In this document: positions 27,915-35,600 of the stretch, piece after piece
Layout of the letters: every line of letters begins with the position of its first letter
Numbering within the stretch: position 1 is the stretch's first letter
Program-made: the position numbers and the translations under genes
The notes under the pieces: generated by a model
Told to the model about the DNA's origin: nothing
Databases searched by the model: none
What the model saw: the letters and a program-made list of their open reading frames with translations, nothing else
From: Pseudomonadota bacterium
Lineage (GTDB): Bacteria; Pseudomonadota; Gammaproteobacteria; Burkholderiales; Burkholderiaceae_E
NCBI GenBank assembly: GCA_963204785.1
Contig: CAUJHG010000003.1
Span: forward strand, 1-56,799
Length of the DNA stretch: 56,799 nt
Reading direction: 5' to 3'

Positions 27915-29396
27915 TCAGAGCAGCGGCGCGTCGATGCCGCTGAGCCCGATCAGGCTGACATCCTGCGTGGCATCCTGGGGCAGAGCCGAAGGCTCGGCGG
28001 GAGCATCTGCCGGCTGGACGCCCGGCTCCTGCGGCGCGGGTGGCGCCCAGGCGTTGAAGGCCACTCCCTGATCCGACCAGTTGCCCTGCAGCACCAGGTA
28101 GAGGCGCTCGATGGGATCGGCGGTGAGGAACCAGGTGCGGGTGTCGAGATCGAGCATCCGGTAGACCGGCTGGGTGTTCTCGCCCGGCTCGCCGGGAACA
28201 TGGAAGGCGACGCCGAGGTCTTCGGCCTGCGCCAGCCCGGCAAGCAGGGCGTCACGCTCCTCGGTGCTCGCAGTGTAGTGGTAGCGGCCCGTGACGCGAT
28301 CGAGGACCTCGTGCACGCCCACCCAGCCCTCGCGGATCTCGTCGTCGCCGATGAAGGCCACGCCGTCGAAGCGCAGTTCGGGATGCGCCTGCAGGAGTTC
28401 GTCGCGCACCGCTTCGCTCGCGGTGAAGCGCTCGATCCCGCGCGCGGGATCGAAGAAACGGTAGACGGCGTCGTCGGTGTAGTCGACCACCGGCGCCGGC
28501 GGCACCCAGGCATCGAAGGCCACGCCCTGGTCGACCCATGAACCGAGAGCCAGCAGCCAGGCCTGCTCCTGCGCATCCGCGGTGAGGAACCAGGTTCCGC
28601 TGTCGGGGTTGAACAGGCGGTAGACCGGCTGGGTGTTCTCGCCCGGCTCGCCGGGAACATGGAAGGCGACGCCGAGGTCTTCGGCCTGCGCCAGCCCGGC
28701 AAGCAGGGCGTCACGCTCCTCGGCGCTCGTGGTGTAGTGGTAGCGGCCCGTGGCGTGATCGAGGACTTCGTGCACGCCCACCCAGCCCTCGCGGGCCTGG
28801 TCGTCGCCGATGAAGGCCACGCCGTCGTAGCGCAGTTCGGGATGCGCCTGCAGGAGTTCGTCGCGCACCGCTTCGCTCGCGGTGAAGCGCTCGATCCCGC
28901 GCGCGGGATCGAAGAAACGGTAGACGGCGTCGTCGGTGTGCGGTGCATCATCGACGGGGTCTACATAGACCTCGAAGAGGAAGGGCACTGCGTTGGTCAA
29001 GGGGTCGGCAGGCTCGGCCGGATCCGACCAGATGCTCAGCAGGCAACCCGCGGGGGCTTCCGGCCGCAGCCAGCCTGCCTCGAACCGGGCGGCGGAATCG
29101 GCATCGAGGCCGAGTTCCAGGGCGGCTGCGGCATTGGCCCACAGCACCTGCCCGGTGCCGCGATCGACGAGCAGCGCGCGCTCGGTGAAGCCATCGGCCA
29201 CACCCGAGGTGGTGAAGCGGTAGTCTCGCTGCGCCTCGAGCTCGAGCGAATAGAGGTAGCGCCCGCCATGGGGGAGCTCACCCTCGAGGACGACGTCCGG
29301 CGTTGCGCCGTCACCATCGCCGGACAGGGTCAGCGGGTACGGTGCGGACGCGGAGAAGGAATCGAGATCGACGAAGATCTGCGCAGCAACGGCCAT
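27915..29396 (-). CDS. DUF5648-like repeat protein, probable type I secretion substrate
   Basis: Product of 493 residues with no Sec signal. The N-terminal 150 residues form a beta-rich domain of unknown family. From about residue 157 six units of roughly 50 residues follow the pattern VYRxFxPxxG...F(T/L)A...GVAF typical of DUF5648. They are arranged as two triplets (a-b-c, a-b-c) with a 153-residue period. The last about 45 residues are Pro/Ala-rich and end in DVSLIGLSGIDAPLL, resembling the end of the RTX protein at 35601. As the last gene of the type I secretion operon it is a likely cargo. Function is unknown; the repeats resemble lectin- or wall-associated modules only in general. Confidence 0.75.
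   Translation of the reverse strand: MAVAAQIFVDLDSFSASAPYPLTLSGDGDGATPDVVLEGELPHGGRYLYSLELEAQRDYRFTTSGVADGFTERALLVDRGTGQVLWANAAAALELGLDADSAARFEAGWLRPEAPAGCLLSIWSDPAEPADPLTNAVPFLFEVYVDPVDDAPHTDDAVYRFFDPARGIERFTASEAVRDELLQAHPELRYDGVAFIGDDQAREGWVGVHEVLDHATGRYHYTTSAEERDALLAGLAQAEDLGVAFHVPGEPGENTQPVYRLFNPDSGTWFLTADAQEQAWLLALGSWVDQGVAFDAWVPPAPVVDYTDDAVYRFFDPARGIERFTASEAVRDELLQAHPELRFDGVAFIGDDEIREGWVGVHEVLDRVTGRYHYTASTEERDALLAGLAQAEDLGVAFHVPGEPGENTQPVYRMLDLDTRTWFLTADPIERLYLVLQGNWSDQGVAFNAWAPPAPQEPGVQPADAPAEPSALPQDATQDVSLIGLSGIDAPLL
28159..28480. repeat. Direct repeat copy 1 (within the DUF5648-like gene)
   Basis: A 322-base segment repeated at 28618-28939 with about 10 mismatches (about 97 % identity), offset 459 bases. 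It encodes parts of the second a-b-c triplet. The near identity points to a recent duplication or gene conversion. Confidence 0.9.
28618..28939. repeat. Direct repeat copy 2 (within the DUF5648-like gene)
   Basis: Partner of 28159-28480. The intervening 137 bases encode a more diverged third unit. The period of 459 bases is a multiple of three, so copy-number change would keep the frame. Confidence 0.9.
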
Positions 29397-29499
29397 GCTC
29401 GGACAGTACCACCTCGGAACCGGAAACCGGACTGCGCAGAAGGCTTACGCCAAAGGCAGGAGGTCGCGGACATCCACCGGAAGCACTGCCCCGGCGCGC

Positions 29500-30858
29500 C
29501 TAACGGCCTTGCGCACTGCGCAGGCTGCGATCGACCTGCGCGACGACCTCGTCGAGCGGATCGCCGGCCGCCACGCGCAGGCGCATGGTGGCGAGCAGGC
29601 AGCCGAGGCGCGCCTCCGACAGGTTGCGGCGGGCCTCGAACAGCAGCCGCGTCGCGTCCAGGACGTCCAGATTGGTGCGAAGTCCGGCGCGCAAGCCCTG
29701 TCGGGTGCCCTCGAGTGCGATCTCCCCTGACCGAACCGCCTTCTCCAGCGCCTCGACCCGCGTCAGCCCGGTCGTCGCGGCCAGGTACTGACGACGGATC
29801 TCGATGCGCTGCGCATCGAGTTCCGCAGCCAGGTCCTCCTCGGCCTTGCGCAACGAAGCGAGCGCCTGCTCGGTGCTCGCGTCCACGTAGCCGCCGCTGT
29901 AGATCGGCACGCTCAGCTGCAGGCCCAGTGAACGCTGGCTGATCGACATCCCCAGGGTGTTGACCGTGTCGTTCTCGGTGCGGCTCGCGGCAGCCACGGC
30001 TTCGAGCCGGGGATAGTGGCCGGCGCGGGCGCGCCGCACTTCGGTGCGCGCCAGCTCGACCTGGTCGCGCCGCACGCGCAGCTCGGGGTTGTGCTGCTCG
30101 CCGCGCTCGAGCCAGGCATCGAGCGTGGCCGGCTGCGGCGGATCGATCTGCGGGACCCCGACGAGCGGTCCGATCGCCGATGGATCCTGCCCGGTGATCG
30201 CCTGCAGGCTGCGTCGAGCGACCTCGAGGGCGTCCTGGGCGCTGATCAGATCTGCGCGAGCGATCTCGAAGCGGGCCTCGGCCTCGCCGACCTCGGTGCG
30301 CGTACCCTCCCCGCCGGTGAGCCGGCGGCGCGTGAACGCAACCGCCTCGGTGTAGGTCTGGACCGCAGCCTTGGCGAGTTCGACGCTCTCCTGCGCAAGG
30401 AGCAGCTCGAAGTAGGCCTGTCCGAGCCGATCGACCAGTTCCTTGGCCCGAACGGCGAACACGCTTTCGGCGTAGGTCGCGCGGGCTTGGCCGGTGCGCA
30501 GGCGCGCCCATCGATCGAAGTCGATGATCGGCAGGCGAGCGGTCAGCGCCCGCGAACGTGCGGTGTAGTCCAGGAGAGAGCCGACCGGGCCGTTCGGGCT
30601 GTCGACCTCACGAGTGCCCTTGACCCAGCTGTCCGAGGTGTTGATTCCCACCTGCGGCAGCAGCTGCGAGCGCGCGATCGGGACTTCGTAGCGTGAGGCC
30701 TCGAGCTCGTAGCGCGCGCTGCGAAAGCGCGCATCGGCCGTCTGCGCAGCCTTCCAGGCGTCGACCAGTCCCGGGCCGGCCAGCGCCGCAGCTGGCGCGA
30801 CGGCGCCCAGGGCCGCACAGATTGCCGCCGCCAGCAGCGGCCTCATCCTATGTCGCAT
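29500..30858 (-). CDS. TolC-family outer-membrane protein of the type I secretion system
   Basis: Product of 452 residues. A signal peptide (about 1-27, cleavage after ALA) precedes two OEP repeats, with strands such as RSLGLQLSVPIYSGGYVD and the LRAGLRTNLDVLDATRLL helix. It is distinct from the TolC homologue at 14159. The ATG at 30858 has AGGAG 7 bases upstream, located in the end of the hlyD-like gene four bases earlier. It forms the outer-membrane channel for the ABC/adaptor pair upstream. Confidence 0.92.
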   Translation of the reverse strand: MRHRMRPLLAAAICAALGAVAPAAALAGPGLVDAWKAAQTADARFRSARYELEASRYEVPIARSQLLPQVGINTSDSWVKGTREVDSPNGPVGSLLDYTARSRALTARLPIIDFDRWARLRTGQARATYAESVFAVRAKELVDRLGQAYFELLLAQESVELAKAAVQTYTEAVAFTRRRLTGGEGTRTEVGEAEARFEIARADLISAQDALEVARRSLQAITGQDPSAIGPLVGVPQIDPPQPATLDAWLERGEQHNPELRVRRDQVELARTEVRRARAGHYPRLEAVAAASRTENDTVNTLGMSISQRSLGLQLSVPIYSGGYVDASTEQALASLRKAEEDLAAELDAQRIEIRRQYLAATTGLTRVEALEKAVRSGEIALEGTRQGLRAGLRTNLDVLDATRLLFEARRNLSEARLGCLLATMRLRVAAGDPLDEVVAQVDRSLRSAQGR

Positions 30859-30862
30859 CGTC

Positions 30863-32266
30863 TCACTCCTCGGTCATCGCGCTGCGCACGCGATCGAACA
30901 CCGGCTTGATCAGGTAGTTCAGCGCCGTGCGCTCCCCGGTGCGGATGAACACCTCTGCCTGCATCCCCGGCTTGATCTCGTGCTTGACCAGCTTCTCCAT
31001 GCCTTTGGGCGTCACTTCGACGTAGGCGCGATAAAAGGGCTCGCCGGTGCGATCGTTCACCAGGACGTCCGCCGAGACGTGCTCGACCTGCGCCTCGACG
31101 TGTGGTGTCTGCTTCTGGCTGAACGCAGGGAACATCACGTCCACCTCGAGCCCCGGATGGACCTTGTCGATGAACTGGGTCGGGATGTTGGCCTCGATGC
31201 GCAGCGGTTCGCCAGCCGGGATGATGTCCATCAGGGGCGCCCCACCCTGGATGACACCGCCGACAGTGAAGACGCGCAGCCCCACGACGAATCCGCTCGC
31301 AGGCGCGCGCACTTCGGTGTTCTGCAGCTCGAAGCGCAGCGCCTGGATCCGGCTCCCAAGGCTGGTCACCTCTTTCTGCACGTCCGAGAGCTGGGACTCC
31401 GACTGCTGCCGGTACTCGTTCCTGCGCCCGACGGCACGCAGCTCGGCCTCGCCGATCGCAGTGCGCGCGCGGGCGATCGTCGCTGCGTCCTCGGCGACCT
31501 GCCCTTCGAGCTGCGCGAGCATCCGCTCCTGCTCCGAGACCCGGTTGCGTGGGAGATAGCCCTCGTCGGCGAGCGCACGCTGATGCCCGAGTTCCTCGCG
31601 CAGCAGCTTCAGCTGGGTCTGTCGGGCCCCGCGGGCGGCCTCGATTCCGGCGATCTGTGCACGCAGGCCGGCAATCGACTTCTCGATGGTCGCGAGCTCC
31701 GTCTCCAGGACGCTGCGCCGGGTGCCGAACAGGCGCGACTGCAGCGCCATCGCCTGCGCTGCCGCCGGCTCACTCCTGATGGCGCGCAGATCCTCCGGGA
31801 AGCTCACCGTTCGGCTGCCGTCGCGCTCGGCGATCAGCCTGGCCTCCGTTGCGCGGGCAACTATCCACTGCGAGCGCGCCGTCTCGAGCTGCGAGCGCGC
31901 CGGAGTCGTGTCGATCAGCAGCAGCGGCTGCCCGGCCTTCACCTCGTCGCCCTCCTTGACCAGGATCTCGGAGATCAGGCCGCCGCTGAGCGACTGCACC
32001 GTCTTGCGGTGGCCGGTGACCACCACCTGGCCGGTGGCGGTCACGCCCTGGTCCAGCGGGGCGAAGGCGGCCCAGGCGAAGAAGCCGCCGCCGCCCAGCA
32101 GCAGCACCAGCCAGCCCATGGTCACCGCCTTGCCAAGGCTGGGCATGCTGCCCTTGCGTTCGGGCTCGGCCGCGGGCGGCGCCGCACCGGGCCCTGCGTC
32201 CCCGGGCGTCTGCGGACCGAAGCTCAGGCGCCACCATCCGGGGCCTTTCCAGTTCAGGAATTCCAT
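30863..32266 (-). CDS. Type I secretion membrane fusion protein (HlyD/PrtE type)
   Basis: Product of 467 residues. A Pro/Ala-rich cytoplasmic N-terminus precedes one membrane helix (about 48-70). Then come a first lipoyl half (KTVQSLSGGLISEILVKEGDEVKAGQPLLLID), a long coiled coil (about 110-310), a second lipoyl half (EVRAPASGFVVGLRV) and a beta-barrel ending ALNYLIKPVFDRVRSA. This is the classical HlyD-family type I adaptor. The ATG at 32266 is chosen because GGAGAG lies 6 bases upstream; the frame runs 18 codons further. Operon with the ABC transporter before it and the TolC-type gene after it. Confidence 0.94.
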   Translation of the reverse strand: MEFLNWKGPGWWRLSFGPQTPGDAGPGAAPPAAEPERKGSMPSLGKAVTMGWLVLLLGGGGFFAWAAFAPLDQGVTATGQVVVTGHRKTVQSLSGGLISEILVKEGDEVKAGQPLLLIDTTPARSQLETARSQWIVARATEARLIAERDGSRTVSFPEDLRAIRSEPAAAQAMALQSRLFGTRRSVLETELATIEKSIAGLRAQIAGIEAARGARQTQLKLLREELGHQRALADEGYLPRNRVSEQERMLAQLEGQVAEDAATIARARTAIGEAELRAVGRRNEYRQQSESQLSDVQKEVTSLGSRIQALRFELQNTEVRAPASGFVVGLRVFTVGGVIQGGAPLMDIIPAGEPLRIEANIPTQFIDKVHPGLEVDVMFPAFSQKQTPHVEAQVEHVSADVLVNDRTGEPFYRAYVEVTPKGMEKLVKHEIKPGMQAEVFIRTGERTALNYLIKPVFDRVRSAMTEE

Positions 32267-32356
32267 CGGGATCTCTCCGAGAGCGGGCGCACGCCCGAGG
32301 CGTCGCCGCGCACAACACACTGATTCGACGATTGCACTGCCGCCCGCGCGGCAGCG

Positions 32357-34327
32357 TCAGGGGTCCCTGCGATCGGCAGGGCCCTCGGGCGGCGAGGCAG
32401 GGCCGCCGCCGGGAGCACCGCTGGACGGTCCCGGGGAGGCCGGCCGCGCTCCGGGTGGCTGACCCGGAGGCAGTCCTGGCGCGCTGGCGCCGGGCGCAGC
32501 CCGCTGACCGGCCTGGCCGGCCTGACCGGGTTGAGCCGCCTGAGCGGGTCGGCCACCCTGGCCCGGTGGCACACCCGGCCGCGCACCGGGCGGCAAGGCT
32601 GCCTGCGCGCCCTGCGCGGGCCCTGCCTGGCCACCGCGCGCGGCGAAGATCGGAGCGAGGATCTCGTCGCGCAGGCCGAAGGCCTTCACCGTTCCCTCCT
32701 GCAGCACCAGCACCTTGTCGACCGCGGCGAGCGTGCCCATCCGGTGGGTGATCAGCACCACGGTCTTGCCGCGCGCCTTCAGATCCTTGATGGTCTCGAT
32801 CAGTGCGGCCTCGCCCTGATCGTCGAGGTTGGAGTTCGGCTCGTCGAGCACCACCACGACCGGATCGCCGTAGATCGCCCGCGCCAGGCCGATGCGCTGG
32901 CGCTGCCCGCCCGACAGCGAGGCGCCGGCCTCGCCCAGCGGAGTGTCATAGCCCTGCGGCAGCCGCAGGATGTGCTCGTGCATTCCAGTGCGCGTGGCCG
33001 CCTCGACGACCTTCTCCGGGTCGAGCTCGCCGAAGCGCGCGATGTTCTCGGCGATCGAGCCCTCGAAGAGCTCGATGTCCTGCGGCAGGTAGCCGATGTG
33101 CGGCCCGAGTTCGTCCTTGTTCCACTTGGAGACGTCGGCGCCGTCGAAGCGCACGGTGCCCATCACCGGCGCCCACACGCCGACCAGCACGCGCGCCAGC
33201 GAGGACTTGCCCGAGGCGCTCGCACCGATCATCGCGACCACCTGGCCCGGTTCGATCGTGAAGCTCATGTTGCGCAGCACCATGTTCCGGCTTCCCGGAG
33301 GAGCTGCGCTGACGCCTTCGACGCTGATCGCTCCGGTGGGCGGCGGCAGGGGCATTCCCGGCTCGACCTCCGGGAAGGCGTCGAGCGCTTCCTGCAGGCG
33401 CTTGTAGGCCTCGCGACCGGCCACCAGCTGACGCCAGTTGCCGATCAGCAGCTCCATCGGAGCGAGGGCCCGGCCAGCGAGAATCGAGGCGGCGATGATC
33501 ATGCCGGGCGACATCCGGCCCATCAGGACCTCGTAGCCGCCATAGCCCAGCGCGGCGGACTGCAGCGAGATCCGCACGAACTTCGTCAGCCCGGTGAGGA
33601 TCCCCGCGCGATCGCTGGCCCTGGCCTGCATCACCAGGAACTCCTGGTGCCGATCGAACCAGCGCTGGCGGATGTTGCGCAGCATCCCCATCGCCGCGAT
33701 CACTTCGGCGTTGCGCAGATTGTTCGCGGCAAGGTTGTTCGCGTGCGCGGAGATCTGCCCGGACTTCTCCAGCAGCGGCCGCGACAGCCGCTCGGTGAGG
33801 AAGGCCAGCACCGCGAGGATCAGCGCACCGACCCCCACCAGCGCGCCAAGCTGCCAGGAGAACAGGAAGATCACGCCGAGGTAGATCGGCAGCCAGGGGA
33901 TGTCGAAGAGGGCCAGCAACGCGCTTCCGGTCATGGTCTGGCGCAGGGTGAGCAGATCGCCCAGCATCTGGGTGACGTTGCTGCCCGGGCGCGCCAGGTT
34001 GCGCTGGAAGGCCACGTCGAAGACCCTTGTCTTGAGCCGCTCGTCGAGCCGGGCGCCGATGCGCACCATCACGAAGGTGCGGATCGCCTCGAGCCCGCTC
34101 ATCAGCATGTACAGGCCCAGCGCGATCACCGTGATCATCTCGAGGGTGGTCACGTTGCGGCTGACCAGCACCCGGTCGTAGACCTGCATCATGTAGATCG
34201 ACGGCGTCAGCGCCAGCAGGTTCAGGAACAGGCTGAAGACGACGACGGTGCCGAAGGCATGCTTGAAGCTGGCGAGCGCCTCGCGCAACTCCTTCTTCGA
34301 TTTCGGCGGGGGAAAGACGGCACTCAT
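32357..34327 (-). CDS. Type I secretion ABC transporter (PrtD/RsaD type) with Pro/Gly-rich tail
   Basis: Product of 656 residues without a C39 peptidase domain, as in RTX-protease and S-layer exporters. Six membrane segments span about 25-310. The ATPase has Walker A GASASGKSS (about 370), signature LSGGQRQRIGLARA (about 470) and Walker B VVVLDEPNSNLD (about 492). The core ends near residue 560. About 95 further residues are Gly/Pro/Ala/Gln-rich with no charged clusters, resembling collagen-like low complexity, which is unusual for this family. The ATG at 34327 overlaps the stop of the Doc-like gene (ATGA), tying the exporter to that module. Confidence 0.93.
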   Translation of the reverse strand: MSAVFPPPKSKKELREALASFKHAFGTVVVFSLFLNLLALTPSIYMMQVYDRVLVSRNVTTLEMITVIALGLYMLMSGLEAIRTFVMVRIGARLDERLKTRVFDVAFQRNLARPGSNVTQMLGDLLTLRQTMTGSALLALFDIPWLPIYLGVIFLFSWQLGALVGVGALILAVLAFLTERLSRPLLEKSGQISAHANNLAANNLRNAEVIAAMGMLRNIRQRWFDRHQEFLVMQARASDRAGILTGLTKFVRISLQSAALGYGGYEVLMGRMSPGMIIAASILAGRALAPMELLIGNWRQLVAGREAYKRLQEALDAFPEVEPGMPLPPPTGAISVEGVSAAPPGSRNMVLRNMSFTIEPGQVVAMIGASASGKSSLARVLVGVWAPVMGTVRFDGADVSKWNKDELGPHIGYLPQDIELFEGSIAENIARFGELDPEKVVEAATRTGMHEHILRLPQGYDTPLGEAGASLSGGQRQRIGLARAIYGDPVVVVLDEPNSNLDDQGEAALIETIKDLKARGKTVVLITHRMGTLAAVDKVLVLQEGTVKAFGLRDEILAPIFAARGGQAGPAQGAQAALPPGARPGVPPGQGGRPAQAAQPGQAGQAGQRAAPGASAPGLPPGQPPGARPASPGPSSGAPGGGPASPPEGPADRRDP

Positions 34328-35016
34328 TGGTTGACGGAGTCCTGTGGGTTGCTGCTTCGATGCGCGCGGCGGCGGGGTCTGCCCGCCGCCGGCAATGCCT
34401 TGTTGCGGGGCGGCTGCCCCGGGATGCGGGAATCCGCCTCGCTTGCGGAAAGTGTCACCACCGGGTCCGCACCGCTGCGCGCCGCCGCCCTGCCGCGTCG
34501 CAGCCCGGCCAGCCGGACCAGCGCGCCATCGCGCACGCCGACCTCGAGCACCGCCGCCAGCCCGAAACGGCCCGCGAGGTGGCGCAGCCTGATCCACTGC
34601 GCGAACGCGGCGGCGTCGATCCTGTGATCGGCGAGCGCGGCGAACATCGTGTACTTCTCGATCGCGGGGGCCTGCACCTGCACCCCGTTCAGATCGAGGA
34701 AGAGGAAACCCAGGATGAAGGCCATCGCCTGGTTGCCCTCGGAAAAGGGGCGCATCCGCAGCACACCGAGTACGTAGCGCGTTGCGACCACGGACAGCCG
34801 CGGCGGCGAGGAGAAGTTCGCGACGGTGCGCGGCAGCATCAGCGCCGCAGCGAGCCGGACACGGTCCACCTGCTGCCGGCGCCCCCGCCCATGCTCGGCC
34901 AGGAAGCGCTGGTGCGCGACCAACGCGAGCGGCGGCTCGATCCAGACCGGGCCGGCGGCGGTTGCAGGGGGCACCTCGGAGGCAGGCGCCCGCTGCGCGG
35001 CGGCGACCTCAGCCAC
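34324..35016 (-). CDS. Doc/Fic-like protein lacking the catalytic motif
   Basis: Product of 230 residues. Residues about 25-150 match the Doc fold: WIEPPLALVAHQRFLAEHG, a helix pair, a Fic-position motif, then FLFLDLNG. The Doc signature HPFxDGNKR reads RPFSEGNQA, so the His, Asp and Lys/Arg positions are changed (R, E, Q/A). Kinase or AMPylase activity is therefore unlikely. Doc proteins are usually about 125 residues; here a basic, Ala/Pro-rich tail of about 80 residues extends to overlap the ABC transporter start by ATGA. The GTG start at 35016 lies eight bases inside the AbrB-like gene. Probably a repurposed regulator or an eroding toxin. Confidence 0.72.
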   Translation of the reverse strand: MAEVAAAQRAPASEVPPATAAGPVWIEPPLALVAHQRFLAEHGRGRRQQVDRVRLAAALMLPRTVANFSSPPRLSVVATRYVLGVLRMRPFSEGNQAMAFILGFLFLDLNGVQVQAPAIEKYTMFAALADHRIDAAAFAQWIRLRHLAGRFGLAAVLEVGVRDGALVRLAGLRRGRAAARSGADPVVTLSASEADSRIPGQPPRNKALPAAGRPRRRAHRSSNPQDSVNQ

Positions 35017-35347
35017 CCGAACTTCCGCGACGTGTGAGCGCAGGCGGCGCAGCGGCGCCTACGTTTGCCACCCGCGCCGCATCGCGCGCGCCGATTCCCG
35101 CGATGAGCTCGCGATCGGCGCGCATGAGCCGCTCCAGGGACTCGATCTGCGCGAGCAGCCTGGGGTCGCTCGGGAGCATCAGCACCCCGGTTTCGGCCTC
35201 GATCAGATGGAGGTGATCGCCCTTGCCCACCCGCAGCTTCTGGAGAAGTTCGCGCGGCAGCACGATCCCGAGCGAGTTGCCCACCGTGGTGATCTTCACG
35301 CTCGTCAGCAGCAGCTCGGCGCGCGGGGTCGGGAGATCACGGGACAT
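35009..35347 (-). CDS. AbrB/MazE-type antitoxin-like DNA-binding protein
   Basis: Product of 112 residues. A swapped-hairpin AbrB/MazE domain lies at about residues 15-60 (VKITTVGNSLGIVLPRELLQKLRVGKGDHLHLIE). A helical tail that would contact the toxin follows, then an Ala/Gly/Ser-rich end. It is the usual partner of Doc-type toxins, and the Doc-like start overlaps its 3' end by eight bases. The ATG at 35347 is preferred over a TTG at 35371; no strong ribosome site is visible. A TTGCAT-18-TACAAT promoter lies just upstream. It could bind that promoter and so control the whole downstream secretion operon. Confidence 0.85.
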   Translation of the reverse strand: MSRDLPTPRAELLLTSVKITTVGNSLGIVLPRELLQKLRVGKGDHLHLIEAETGVLMLPSDPRLLAQIESLERLMRADRELIAGIGARDAARVANVGAAAPPALTRRGSSGG

Positions 35348-35385
35348 GGGTGGCAGGAGGAATGGCGGCAATAGCGATGGCGCAC

Positions 35386-35415
35386 ATTGTAACGCGCGTC
35401 AGAATGCGAATGCAA
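35386..35415 (-). promoter_or_regulatory. Candidate sigma70 promoter of the AbrB-Doc-type I secretion operon
   Basis: On the minus strand a -35 TTGCAT (35415-35410) and a -10 TACAAT (35391-35386) are separated by 18 bases. Transcription would start near 35379, about 32 bases before the AbrB-like ATG. It is downstream of the RTX terminator, so the exporter operon appears to have its own promoter. Confidence 0.5.
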
Positions 35416-35511
35416 TCGGGCCGTTGCAAAGCCGCAGCCCGCCGCGCCTCTGCGGCGCGAGCCAAGGTGGCGGTAACTCCCGTCGAGGCCCGCGCGCGCC
35501 GGGCCGGGATG

Positions 35512-35542
35512 AAAAAAAAAAACCGCCGGCAATAGCCGGCGG
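35512..35542 (-). terminator. Rho-independent terminator after the RTX gene
   Basis: Minus-strand reading: an 8-bp perfect stem CCGCCGGC/GCCGGCGG with a 4-base loop, directly followed by eleven T. It lies about 60 bases after the stop of the giant RTX gene and is the strongest intrinsic terminator in the window. Confidence 0.92.
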
Positions 35543-35563
35543 TCCGAAACACCGAACCTGCAA

Positions 35564-35587
35564 TCGCCGGGCCCGAAGGCCCGGCGA
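35564..35587 (-). terminator. UUCG-capped hairpin preceding the terminator
   Basis: A perfect 10-bp stem, TCGCCGGGCC/GGCCCGGCGA, closes on a TTCG tetraloop on the minus strand, 14 bases after the RTX stop. It has no U-tract of its own. It probably stabilises the 3' end of the long RTX mRNA or assists the terminator that follows 21 bases later. Confidence 0.7.
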
Positions 35588-35600
35588 GGCCTGTTCGCCC

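Noticed and set aside
28159..28939. CRISPR-like array
   Set aside because: There are only two long, coding copies with a protein-level period; no short repeats with unique spacers.
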